In this document: in pieces, positions 45,201 through 56,875 of the stretch | How positions within the stretch are numbered: position 1 is the first letter of the stretch | Layout: each line of letters starts with the position of its first letter | Assembly: GCA_914767715.1 (NCBI GenBank) | Contig: OU612074.1 | Span: 3,857,501-3,921,500, forward strand | Origin: Membranipora membranacea | Lineage: Eukaryota; Bryozoa; Gymnolaemata; Cheilostomatida; Membraniporidae | Length of the DNA stretch: 64,000 nucleotides | Direction of reading: 5' to 3' | Made by a program: the position numbers and the translations under genes | The notes under the pieces: model-generated | Databases searched by the model: none | What the model was told of the DNA's origin: nothing | Seen by the model: only the letters and a program-made list of their open reading frames with translations

Positions 45201-48200
45201 TTCTTCACCAGTTTCCTTCTGTTTGAAGATGAACTAGCAGACCATGGAGCATGCATCCTCTCGCTCAAATTTGTAAGTTAAATCTCAGAACAGGAGGATC
45301 ATGTAGCCTTATAGCCTGTCTTGACAAGCTTTGTTCGGTGGGGGGGGGATCACCTAGCTACCGAACAGAGCTTGTTAAGTCAGGCTAGTAGCCTTAGTAC
45401 TCCAGGTGTTGCTGGGCACACTCAGCATGCAGTTACACTGTTACTTTCTAAACTACTGCTGCAAGTCAGGGGAGTGCTGATTGAATTCTGTATTGCTCAA
45501 AGATAACTAGATGGGAGCGCAATCTTGGATTTGTCTACTCAATGCAAAAAATATCAATTAAATAGTGATGTTTGACCATATTACTACATCGTCACTTGAT
45601 TCATTGACAGCACTTCCTGATTTTGACGATCAAGTTTTGAAAATAGTTTGCCCAATAGGTGACAATTCTTAGATTGAAACCTCATCTAGTTATCTGTGAG
45701 CTTTACGGAATACAATTAGCACAAATTTCCTAGATTTATAGCAGATAGATTAAGTAGACGATTTATACATCGATATGACACTCTTCAGCTGAGGCACTTC
45801 GGCAGTTGAGCTGATCCATGAGCCAAGCCTCGCGCTGAGATTCAGAGAAATTCATAGAACTCAACTAAACTTGATATCTAACATAACTTCAATTTTTCTC
45901 AGGCAACACACCAAATTATCTGAAGTGCATGAATGCCGCAACACAGCCTGGCCTAAATCCCTAATACGCCCAAAATAAGAATTTGTGTTTAAATTTGGTT
46001 GAGGTATGTTATGAATCCTTTGAAGTTGTCTCCTCAGAGAAAAAGAAAGGGGCTAAATGAAAAGCAAGAATGGTTTGGACTTGTGCAAGATAAAAGTTGG
46101 AACACCTTTTTTACCATGTCTGCTACAATTCACAGTTCCTGATGAACTTTGAAGTGTGGTATTGGTAAATTATCTAGTTATCAATGTACCTGGGTAAAGG
46201 CTCAAAAGGAAAATAATGCCAAATTACATTCTGCACATATTCTACAAACATTCTACAAACACAGTTCGCAGTGAAATGCAAGCAGGCTTCTTTTTATGTA
46301 TAACAAAATAAGCAGTAAAGAAATCAGAATCTAAATACCTGTGTCAGTTACAAAGTCAGCTCGCTAAAATCATTTATTATCATTGAGATAAATAAAAACA
46401 TTCTTTGATCCTTATCTAGATACATCACTGATTTTGTCACTTGGAGCAAACAACACATGACAAGGCATTGTTAGGTTCATAGGGAGGACAGTTGTTGAGA
46501 GCACCGCTAACTTTATCACCACACGCAGCGCTTACTAAGTACATCTGAGCACCCTCTCGTCCATATGATTTGGATGTGAGTGATTCAGGTGTCACATCGA
46601 TACACACATAGTTCCCTTTGTAGTAATGTGACGTCTGGAAATCCTCCGAGTGTGACTCGGTTTCGGCGGTAGAGAAGAGGTATCCTCTATACTCTAATGT
46701 CCAGTCAGCAGACGGGCAGCGCGTCTTAGCTGGTATCATCAGCTGTGACACTTTTTGTTTCGTCTCACAAACTGCACAAGGTATTCTGTGATCGTTTACC
46801 GTCCCACCAAATCTGTAATGAGCTGCTCGCAGGAAGGAGTTGGCCGCTCTTAGTGACTTTTGAGCATACTCTGGGTCCGCAGGCAGGCACTGCCAGTTTG
46901 GTCCTCCGCCTACGGAGATCCAGCTGGGTCCTGTCATCTGTCCTCTGTACACTACTGTGGATGTTGAAGGACAGGACTTACTACCCCATCTCGTGAAGAA
47001 CGTCCCGCTGTAAGTTGGGAGGGTCGACTGGAGAGCTGACCATTCTAAAGGTAACAATAAAGCCAAGATTGAGAATCACATCTAAGGGCAGAATCCAGAC
47101 GGTTCTTAATGGTAACCTAGTGTTTCTGAATATAAGTTGCCACAGTTCACCATCTTAAAATTCATAATCAAGTCCAATGTTTGCTGGATACATTCGAAAA
47201 ATCCTGTCTAACTTATAGCAAAAACCTCCAAATTCGAACACTTAACATAAATAGGAGAACGTCTTGTCATAATCATATTCATATGTGTATAATCTGACCT
47301 AACAACTCTACATTGATAGTTACTGTTCACCGATCGATTCTTGTTCTTAGTGCTCTGGGTTGGGCGTGTGAACAACAGATTCAGCTCCCATATTAGCTTT
47401 GAATGTTTGACTTACCTCTCTTGACAGTATTATCTATCACATTCCTCAGTGCGGAGGGCACTTCCTCATTTGCGGCGGCGGAAATAATCTCTCTTCTGAT
47501 TCTAACTTCCTGTGGATCATTTGTCACATTATTGCCACATGACTGTAAAAAACAAAGGAGTGGTCTGATGATTAAGGTTGACATCTAGTTATCCCGCGAT
47601 CCAGGTTTGATTCCCTGTGCCGGATGTCATTTCAAGTGTGGCACTGGCAGGCCATTCATATTGGTCAAGTTGTTTTGATTAGGACCATAGATACAGGTGG
47701 CTGCTTGCAACCAGTAAAAAGATCCCCTAAACTTGTTTTGAAAAAAGAGTAGCTGATTACAGTTGGCGAGGGTATAGGGTCACTACCTCACACAAGACTC
47801 ATGCCTAGGGTGGCCCATTTAAATAAAGACCTGGTTAGTTGTGAAAAGCAAAAAGCTGAGTGCTGTTCTTTAATTTATGTGCCCTTTGCTTAGCAGAAGT
47901 ATTTTTACCAACATCGCAACAAAAAAGTTGGTATGCAACTGAGCTAGAGTATCCTAAAACTTGACTACCTTCCCCCAACTGTACATTATAAGAAAACAAA
48001 AACATATATTTTTCTCAGGTAAAAAACGTTTTCCAACATAAGCAAACTGGAGCATACTGATAGAGACAACCATCTTGAATGTTTTCTGATTACCTTTTCC
48101 AAACGCACAATTCTTCTCATCAACTCCGAACTATTGGAATTCTCACTTTGCCAGCGTATGGCAATAAACACGCAGAATCCGATGGACATGATGTTAAGGC

Positions 48201-50300
48201 AAACACAACCAGCCAGTGCTATACCCAGCTTTCTGTGGTTGCAGAATGGTGAACTCTCCTTGCTTTTCTCCATGATTTGTAGAAATCAGCAAACTCTTGA
48301 AGTACCTGACGGTTATACAAACCAATACTGATGGGTGGCGACTGAGCGCAAATCATATATTTGGCGGATAGAACAACGCCCCCCTCCTCTTTACTGATAA
48401 GCTATCCTCTTATCCCGCTATTATCATCGCAGAGAACCAATCGGGTGCTTTCATTAATCAAACTATTTATACAATTCGTTGAATGTTGAAAGATTATAAT
48501 TATGATTAGGACCAGGACATCCTGATATCTCATCTTATGTTCCAAATCAAACCTCAGACTCTGAACCCCCAGATCTTGCTCGTACCCTGGACTGTGACCT
48601 TGACCTGCACAGTACGCAGGTGCACAGTAAAATGACTTCCTGATAGACAAACTTTACGTGCCAAATCTTAAACAGTCCTGAAAGGAAATTCTAAGAATAG
48701 ATTACGTTGAATTGATGAAAAATGTGTACCATTCTAGCTTAAAAATATCAAACGCTTTTAGACGATTTGTGGTACAAGAGATGAAAACTTGTTGCATGGG
48801 GGGAGCAACACTTGATTGACTGCTGCAAGCTGCTGACCCCCGGTATGAATGTGCACAAATAAGACCAGGGATTGCAACTCTCTGCTATCGGTCCATAGTT
48901 AAACCCATTAGCTAGAATTATGTCTGTGGCTCCAAAACTCCAACATTTCAGTTGATCGAATCTCTGTGCTTGATGAGATATACTTATAATATGTTGTTCA
49001 CCCTCATTGAATGAACGAATTTATCCCCTCTCTCTCTTCACCTCACTTGCTATGTTTTGCTTTAGATATGAGTGCAAAAATTAACCAGGTAATCACGCAT
49101 ATTTATTTATTTATTTATTTATAGAGGTTGGCTTGAAAGTTAACAAACAACAGATAGTTAAAGGCAACTTGTTGACCTCTATGTTAGAAATAGACCATTT
49201 CTAATCCTCATACTTGATCAGTTCTTTTTTCCATCATATTTACAGAGAGCCATGGCATCGGGATACTTTATATTGCTCAGGTTTTACCTGAGGGTAGATG
49301 GAGTATTAGTAAGAGTCCACGATACCAGAATATACTGTGATTATACTAAGAATTATCTCCTCCGGGAATACAGTGTCAGAGAATGTCCTTACAACCAAAT
49401 TAAGGTATGTCTCTACCTCGCGTTAGATCAAGTCTGAGCCATTTTGCTAGCGTTGGAATTCCCCCGCCCCCACTCTACTGACATGCCCAGTGCGAACAAG
49501 TATTGTACTGAAGCTCTCTAGTCATGGCAGGATGTTTAGTAAAGCAAATGCATTGTGGGAGATTATCACAAGACAAGTTCAGGAGATAATTGCAACGAAT
49601 AGCATGAATGTTCTTTATCCCTTTTTGCCTTCGGCGTGTCAGTAGAAGGGAGAGGCAATTCCAACTCTTGCAAAATGGATCAGACTTGATCTAACTTCAC
49701 ATTCGCTTTTTTTACAGTTTCAGCACAAACCTCACCTCACATCGACCAGAGATATGTTTTCTTACCTGTCTTTTAAAAAATAGCGGATGTAATTTGGTCA
49801 TGGATTGACTGCTATAAGATTGTTTATGCCCTTATCAATCTAGTCAAGGTGCTCAGACAGCTGCAATGCGAGTAGTGGCATTAAATTATTAAGCACTCAA
49901 TTTGTTTGACAATTACACTAACTCACGTTGCAGCCGTCTGAGAACATAGATTAGATTGATAAGGGCATCAACAATCTTATGCCAGCAAACCATGACCAAA
50001 TTACATCTGCGGTTTTTTTCACGACAGGTGAAAAACATATCTCTGGTCAATGTGTGGTGATGATTGTGCTGATTGATATTGTATAAAGCGAATATACATC
50101 ATACAGCACTTGGGCTATTATCGATCAAAACACTACCTTATTTTTGAGAGAGATTTCAACTCGTAATTTTTTAAATCAATTTGTTATCTTTATTTCAGGC
50201 GCCGGTTGCAGTGATAACAGATACTAATGAAGTCGTACAGCATTTACCCCTAGTCTCATGTGTTACTGAAAAGTTGGCTTACCCTCCACTAGACAGCTGA
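42204..50300 (+). CDS. TIPRL: TIP41-like protein (TIPRL), PP2A-catalytic-subunit regulator
   Basis: Exons 42204-42304, 43456-43638, 44335-44437, 45141-45272, 49246-49404 and 50199-50300 give 259 aa (human about 272) with consistent phases. Recognised TIP41 blocks: LPEIPEMTFDRNTLKITHEE, FGLDFSALDAL, DEWRASRTE, PFDWTYTTSYKGTL, KIEEKILFFTSFLLFEDEL, DHGACILSLKFR, FILLRFYLRVDGVLVRVHDT, LLREYS and HLPLVSCVTEKLAYP. Known role: a cytosolic protein binding PP2A-family catalytic subunits (PP2A, PP4, PP6) and modulating TOR signalling. An ATG three bases later (42207) is equally possible as the start. Intron 4 (about 4 kb) holds an antisense gene. AATAAA at 50773-50778. It converges on the VPS15 gene. 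Confidence 0.93.
43676..43835 (+). mobile_element. SINE family A, copy 2 (degraded head)
   Basis: Begins GAGTAGGTGGC and keeps a B-box-like GGTTTTGAATCCCGC. The body has CCCAGGTGTGCTTTGACCTG, CCTGCAAACTGAGAGCAA and a TGGTGGCTGCGCC segment, matching the minus-strand copy at 10315-10556. The A-box portion is mostly lost. It lies in TIPRL intron 2. Confidence 0.65.
44010..44100 (-). repeat. Retroelement-like 3' tail
   Basis: On the minus strand GGCCCCAATAGGGGCACTGG is followed by a GGCAAATAAAGTG segment and a TATTATTAT tract. This looks like a retroposon end with a polyadenylation signal and simple tail. The family is not identified. Confidence 0.4.
45316..45389. repeat. Fold-back repeat, AGCCTGTCTTGACAAGCTT family
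   Basis: The left arm TAGCCTGTCTTGACAAGCTT plus TGTTCGGT is inverted as ACCGAACAGAGCTTG plus TTAAGTCAGGCTA, with a G-rich loop. Related sequences are at about 26832-26870 and 41968-42040. Short MITE-like element in TIPRL intron 4. Confidence 0.6.
46373..46378 (-). terminator. Poly(A) signal of the C4-like gene
   Basis: Minus-strand AATAAA, about 60 bases after the TGA stop of the nested gene. Confidence 0.6.
46437..48273 (-). CDS. Short-chain collagen C4-like type II membrane protein
   Basis: Exons (minus) 48273-48094, 47542-47416 and 47044-46437 give 304 aa with matching phases. Residues 1-16 are cytoplasmic. One membrane helix at about 17-40 (IALAGCVCLNIMSIGFCVFI), then a polar stalk with heptad-like spacing (MRRIVRLEKV). 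A Cys-rich domain fills the last ~200 residues: FTRWGSKSCP, TVVYRGQMTG, GGGPNWQCLP, IPCAVCE, MIPAKTRCP, WTLEYRGYL, HYYKGNYVCIDV and LSCVVCSK. These are the marks of sponge/cnidarian 'short-chain collagen C4-like' proteins. No Gly-X-Y collagen repeat is present despite the family name. It probably faces the extracellular side. The biochemical role is unknown. Nested antisense in TIPRL intron 4. Confidence 0.82.
47555..47860 (+). mobile_element. tRNA-derived SINE, family B
   Basis: A-box-like GTGGTCTGATGATTAAGG and B-box-like AGGTTTGATTCCCTG at tRNA-like spacing, followed by an unrelated body and an AATAAAGACCTGG 3' end. It differs from family A. It overlaps the intron between exons 1 and 2 of the C4-like gene, starting just upstream of exon 2 on its strand. 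Confidence 0.55.
49424..49702. mobile_element. MITE-like inverted-repeat element
   Basis: Arms of about 65 bp begin GTTAGATCAAGTCTGA and end with the complement TCAGACTTGATCTAAC; both contain a CATTTTGC segment, GTTGGAATT and TCTACTGACA. It starts 20 bases after the donor of TIPRL exon 5. No clear target-site duplication. Confidence 0.65.
49706..50095. repeat. Second, adjacent inverted repeat
   Basis: Arms of about 150 bp share, in opposite orientation, CAGAGATATGTTTT, CATCTGC/GCGGATG-AATTTGGTCATGG and GATTGATAAGGGCAT-type blocks around a loop near 49900. It lies next to the previous element inside the last TIPRL intron. Confidence 0.65.
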
Positions 50301-50772
50301 GAAAACAGGATATGACCACATAGAAAGTGATTTATAGCTTGATGCCGACCACACAAAAAAGCTTCTGCAAACACCGACCAGCTCTATAAGGTTTTTTTAA
50401 ATCTTATACTATAAGACTATGTGCAGGTAGGACTGAAAATGCAGGAGTAATGAGAAGACAGCTTCACAACACAGATGCATATCACCATGTCTAAGGCTAT
50501 GACCGTGTTCGGACAGTTTTATTGCCATTTAATTATGAGTGCGCTAAATTTGTCAATTCTTTTTCAACCGAAATCAAAATGATAAACTTTTTGAAGATAA
50601 TTATAAAGGTGACAACAGTGATCATGTCTAAAACTTGCAAAAATATAGATGCGGTTTCAATTTGCTTTGTTGTGTTGATATGATCATTCAAAATCTTTTA
50701 TTTCAAAACAAGTCATTTTATACTCGTTTTCATGTGGGTCTTTAAACTATGCCTGCGATCTGAGTTTTGTAA

Positions 50773-50778
50773 AATAAA
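50773..50778 (+). terminator. Poly(A) signal candidate of TIPRL
   Basis: AATAAA within an A-rich stretch, about 470 bases after the TIPRL stop. It is the best candidate seen before the convergent gene. Confidence 0.45.
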
Positions 50779-51196
50779 AAATATAATACTAGATTGTTGC
50801 AGAATCAATATCATCATTTATTATGAGACTGGATTTAGATATGAACCGATGGCCATGACCCTGAATCAAAGCACTGCAGGGACTTCTCGCTTTTATCATC
50901 TATCATTCCCAACAGAAATATGAAATATTGACGGGAAAACCACTGAACTCAGCAGCCAATATAAGTTGGCAAATGTAACTTGGCTGATCATGGTTATGAT
51001 ATCGTCAGGAATATATTATTGTTTTGTTTATGAGGATATACGATAATCAGCTGTACTATATTAATAGATTCATAAACTTAACACGGAAAACATACTGGAA
51101 AGATCAACAAAAGCAGTTGGTATAGAGTCTACTTTAATATACATCAATAATCGGCCTGTACCCAGTACTATATACACATTTGAATGTGCAGTGAAA

Positions 51197-51202
51197 TTTA
51201 TT
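51197..51202 (-). terminator. Poly(A) signal candidate of VPS15
   Basis: Minus-strand AATAAA about 183 bases downstream of the VKVWK stop. Confidence 0.55.
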
Positions 51203-51384
51203 GCAGCTCATTGAACTTATTAAAGATCAACAACTCAGTTGAAAAAATAAAATTTGCTCACATAATAAAAAAAAGTGACAGGGACAATCTTAGGCAAGTG
51301 AGTGAAATTAGGTTACTTTCAATTGTCTATAGAAATAATCCTGGCACCATATTTAGAGAAAATTGTTCAACGATAAAAAAAACT

Positions 51385-54300
51385 CTACTTCCACACTTTG
51401 ACAACACCACACGCGGAGGCGGAGACTATAAAAGGGTCAGTGGTGTGATACATGGAGACATCAGTGATGACATCATGATGTCCTGGGTGTGGCTTATCTC
51501 TTCTGTCGATACTACTGCTGTGGGCGGAGCTACCAGCTGAAGCTTTGTTTCTGCTGTAAGTCTCCACAATACAGTCAGTACCCTCCACTACCTGTGATCT
51601 GTATAACAGATGGTAAGCAGTGAGAACAATTCGTCTGGTGATTCGTGATAGTGCATTTCAGTCACAAATGTCAGATACCTGCCTTATCACAAGAACCACT
51701 CTTTTTACTAACTGACAGAAGGGGCTAGTTGAGTGTTGCGTTGTGGTGGAGAAGATACCAAACCTCGCAGTATTATTTGAGGTGGTGTTTACAGGAATAC
51801 CAAAAGATAATATCAACAAAACATGGTCACACTTGAGTTGTATCAATAGTATACTACATTACTCAACTGCCATTTTGTTTTTACTTTCATAGTGCAAGAG
51901 TATTTTACTTTGTATTATGTTAGTGTATAAGTGTAAGTACACTTACTTGTATTGCGTAAGGTTATAATTATACTATCTTGTATCATGTTAGTGTATCACC
52001 ATATTATCACTATTACTTACTTGTATTGGGTAAGTGTATTATTATACTTACTTGTATTGGGAAAGTGTATTATTATACTTGTATTGGGTAAGTGTATCAC
52101 TATACTTACTTGTATCATGTAGGTGTATTATCATACTTACTCGTATCGTGTAAGTGTATGATTATACTTACTTGTACTGTGTAAGTGTATCACTATACTA
52201 ACTTATATTGGGTAAGTGTATTATTATACTTGTATTGGGTAAGTGTATCACTATACTTAGTTGTATCGTGTAGGTGTATTATCATACTTACTTGTATTGT
52301 GTAAGTGTATGATTATACTTACTTGTACTGTGTAAGTGTATCACTATACTAACTTATATTGGGTAAGTGTATTATTATACTTTCTTGTATTGGGTAAGTG
52401 TATCACTATACTAACTTGTATTGTGTAAGTGTATTATAAAACTTACTTGTATTGTGTATGTGTATCACTATACTTACTTGTATTGTGTAAGTGTATTATG
52501 ATACTTACTTGTATTGTGTATTATTATACTTACTTGTATTGTGTTATCGTATTACCATACTTATTTGTATTGGGTAAGTGTATAACTATACTTACTTGTA
52601 TTATGTAAGTGTATCACTATACTAACTTCTATTGTGTAAGGGTATTATCAAACTTACTTGTATATGGTAAGTGTATGAGTATACTTACTCATATCATGTA
52701 AGTGTATTAATATATTTGTATTGTGTAAGTGTGTTATCAAACTTACTTGTACTGCGTCAGTGTATAAGTATACTTACTAGTATTGGGTAAGTGTAGGATA
52801 ATACTTACTTGTATTGTGTAAGTGTATTATTATGCGGATCTGTAGCCGCGTGAGAGACCATCATAGACTCAGTAGGACTGTACATGTTCCAGTATCTGAT
52901 CCTCATGTCTGTACCGGCGCTGATTATAAATGACTTATTCTCTGTGTGGTGGAAGTGTAACCCATTCATCCAGTGTTTGGAGCACTGAAAATAGTAAATA
53001 TTACACATGAGAATACTGTATTCTTAGATATACTACAGTATATATTATATATCTGTAAATATTACTGTAAAACATCACTATAGCGAATATCTGAGTTTTC
53101 AAAAATAATTTGTTTCACATGTTTTACAAGTCACCACACACTTAAAACCACTTATGAACCATTTTAAAAACCGGGAGTCAAAACCTTTGACATAACCTCT
53201 GTGAGCGATCTAAACACTTACAAGTTACCATCTATTGCCGACAAAAAGGAAAACACAATTCAGATATAAGCCGCGTCTATGCCATTTTATAAGTCACCTT
53301 CATTTATAAGTCTGATGACCTTATTATGAGGTATTACAGTACACATGAGAATATTGATTATCATGTTATAATGACAGTATGATATGTCTACTTATTTTGT
53401 TGTAGGCAGCGGCAGATAGTAGATAAAAATAATGCACTGAGGGAAATGAATATTATGATTGGTCAACTTTGTAAACAAATATTGACTAACAGGGATAGCG
53501 AGACTTCTAAATTTACCTTCAACGCTATATTTATTTATGTGAGTGTCGGAAGCTGGCTGATGTGACAAAATTCTTCTGAGCTAAATCTTACCAAACGGGC
53601 CAATAACATTTTTACTTTTTATTTGAAAAAATTTAACCAGAGTTTCGTGCCTTTTTAGTTCAAACTATTGTCAGCATTCTAATATTAGCATTGTTACCAC
53701 AAATGATGCAGGGATGTAGAAATAAACATAACATAACCTCTTTAGTAGATAGTAGTGGTGTAGGACTGGCCCACAGTGTAGTCTGTCTCTGCTTAGTCTC
53801 CAGGTTCCACATGGAGACCTCGTTGTTACCGAGGATACTGCCGATTACCCACGAGCTCTCAGCAGGGTGACTAATCAGACGATTTACTCTCATACCTACA
53901 CACAACAGAGACGGTACATCATCAAATGTAAATGTCAGGTTACTTGTGTCAAGAATCCCTACTTGACGGGAGGGGATAACTCTCTGATAATTAGACAACA
54001 TTATTTTGTAAATATTAGGTTGTTGCATCTCCTATCCTGTAAATCCTCGCTTGTGTGCAAGTGCTTCTTCGTCGATAATGTACTAGTAGCAGAGCTAGTC
54101 GAGGCTACTAGTACATTATCGACGAAGCACTTGCACACAAGCGAGGATTTACAGGATAGGAGATGCAGCAACCTAATATTTACAAAATGTGTACTGTTAC
54201 TGGGCCCCATACGCTAATTTTATTGCGTTTTAATATTCTAACCCATCATTGAATGAAATTTACAAATCCAAAGCCAAGTGCTTCATCAATCGTGCTGACA

Positions 54301-56834
54301 GGCTGGAATCAGTGCGATTATAGTCACTTACCAGTTGGATGTAGAATACTGTTGACAGGTAAATGGAATCTCATATCGTATAAAGTAATACATCCGCGTG
54401 CTGACCCTACACTGAGCCACTTCTCCTGAGGATGTGAAGTCATACAAGTAATCAATCCTGTTAATAAGAAAGGAAAGTAATAGTGATAGACCTCAGTCTA
54501 CACTTGGGGAGGGGGGCGGTGCAAAAACCCTAAGAATAATAGACCTCAGTCTACACTTTACTCAGAGAGAGAGGCGGTACACAAACTGTGAAACATGACA
54601 TCAAAGCGGTTAAAGCCTATTAAAAACTGAAAACATACAGTAGGAAGAAGATAGATGAAGTTAGCAACTTTCATGTTACGGATCGGTTGAACCCTGGTTT
54701 AAAATGGCATAGAACAGTCTCAAGAGCCTTGCAAGACTTTAAGGCTCACAATTACATTACAATCACATTACTATGCAGTTTTGCATCAGTGCAACAATCT
54801 TACTGAATGCTGAATGTCTAAGATTGAATAATACATTTTCACAATTATATTTCAACTGTCAATTAGTTGATTTCTGTATACTGCTTCACCTTTTGAGAGA
54901 TCATGTTTAAGTTTCCATGCAGTTCTGTTAGCTCTGATATCCCAGCCAAGTATATACCCTTGTACTGTTCCATAATTAATCACCGTTCTCGGCCCTAATT
55001 ATAAGAAATAGTGATCAAATTAAAAAACCAACTTGCAGACAATTCCTTGACTCTAGTCTTATATTATTGGCTATCAATCAAGAAACCTTTTGACACAGTG
55101 GATTTCCAGTTCAAATTCGCCTAAAGCAATGGTGTTACAACCATATAGCATTATATATCAGATCGTCAGTCATACATCTTCAACATTATTCAAAGCAGGC
55201 CAGATAAATCATAGAAATCTTAAATGAATGGTTATAACGGAAAGGTAAACTTGAATGTACTGTCAGCTTTAAGTAACCAATCACTGAATCCACACATGAC
55301 AGACATATACATCCTTCTCTTTTGTTTGAATTGTCTTTCAGAAAAAGCCAAAAAAAACCTTCCAAAAACAGCCAAGGAAAAATTAGCTGATCAAAAGTGG
55401 AATAAAACAATTTGGACTGTATTTTGTAACTCATGACAGATATAAGATAATTATTAGACAGACCGTATTCAGTGCTGGACAGTGCTGTGATATGTCCGTA
55501 TAGATGAGGGTCGGCGTTATGAGAGTCCTTGACATTGAAGCTCGTATTCGTCTGATTACTCTCTATATTGAGTAGAGTTATCGAGCTTAGTGAAGTCAAA
55601 CAGGCCACCCAGTTATCCGGAGTACAATATGCCATGTCTAATATCTTACCACCTATCAAAATAAATATCAATATATAATTATATTGTAAACATTTTTATA
55701 AACATATATTATAAACATAAAAAAAATAATATGATGGAGTTCTAGTCATATGGGCAGCATTGTCAGTGTACCCTAGAGAAGTAGGCTATTGGTATTGCCA
55801 TTTCACACATTTTCAAAATTGCTAGCTAAGATTTACTCACCCTTTTCACATTATAAAATCTCTCAACTCTTCTAGCCAAAATTTACTCCTAGTCAACTTT
55901 AAGTCACTCATAAACTAGCTAAATTATACTGTGCCAATATTTCTTATCTTATAGATCATCCATTTGAATCTCATTTACATGTCAACTTTGAGACTCAGAT
56001 GTACCCACATCATCCCATAACATAGCTGTGTCACATTGGTACAGTTAGACCAAGCTCAACCCAACCCAAACATATTCGATCAAAACCACATATATCATTA
56101 AAATGAAGGAAAAACCGTAACAATGCAGGATGAAAACATTGTCAATTCCATAGACCTAATAGTTTATCATTAAGTCTATGGTTTATTCTCAACATTGTTC
56201 AGGCGAAGTGGTAAGTTGAGAATGCTTAGATAAAGTGTCAAACGTACATTGTTTCCTGCCCTTTTACTCGACTGTGGAGCTTATCCATGCTGTACGTAAC
56301 ACAAATGGACTACCTCGCATACAAGTAGAGCGGGATATCCATATCTATATTCTTACCTATTTTATTGAAGGTGGCCTTGGAGCGTGATGTATTACACAAT
56401 CTCACGTCAGATTTATATGTGTCCCATATTTTGACACTGCCGTCTCGACTTCCTGTTATAAAGTATTCCTGGTTATTGCTCACCAGAATTCTACAAAATA
56501 AAACCACTTTAAAAAGATAGAAATCTTAAGATTCTTAGATGTGTCTATAGTAAAGCCTGAGGTAACGTTGTTACTGCCACAAAAACGGCAGACCCTATCA
56601 TTAGTGTAACTATTATTATTATTATCATTACAATTATTAATATAACTATCATGACAATTATCCTTATAACTATTTATAAGGATCCAGTCCGTAGACCCGT
56701 ACTGATACCGCAGACAAGCAAAATAACAAGCAACATCAAGGTTTCTCACACAGTATCACAGGGTATCAAGACTATAAATGGAAGTTAGTTTTATATGAGT
56801 TTTTAATTTCTGCTCATGTATATGTTTATGTATA

Positions 56835-56875
<41 letters not shown>

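Larger units (their letters stand above)
50301..51384. other. Convergent 3' region of TIPRL and VPS15
   Basis: Tail-to-tail genes. TIPRL has AATAAA at 50773-50778 (+). VPS15 has AATAAA on the minus strand at 51197-51202, about 183 bases after its stop. No separate gene is seen between them. Confidence 0.6.

Noticed and set aside
52000-52830. CRISPR-like array
   Set aside because: Units are contiguous and variable with no distinct spacers, in a eukaryotic intron; it is a minisatellite.
53867-54217. Matching frames on both strands around 54000-54210
   Set aside because: Their near-identical translations are produced by the 186-bp inverted repeat and not by a gene.
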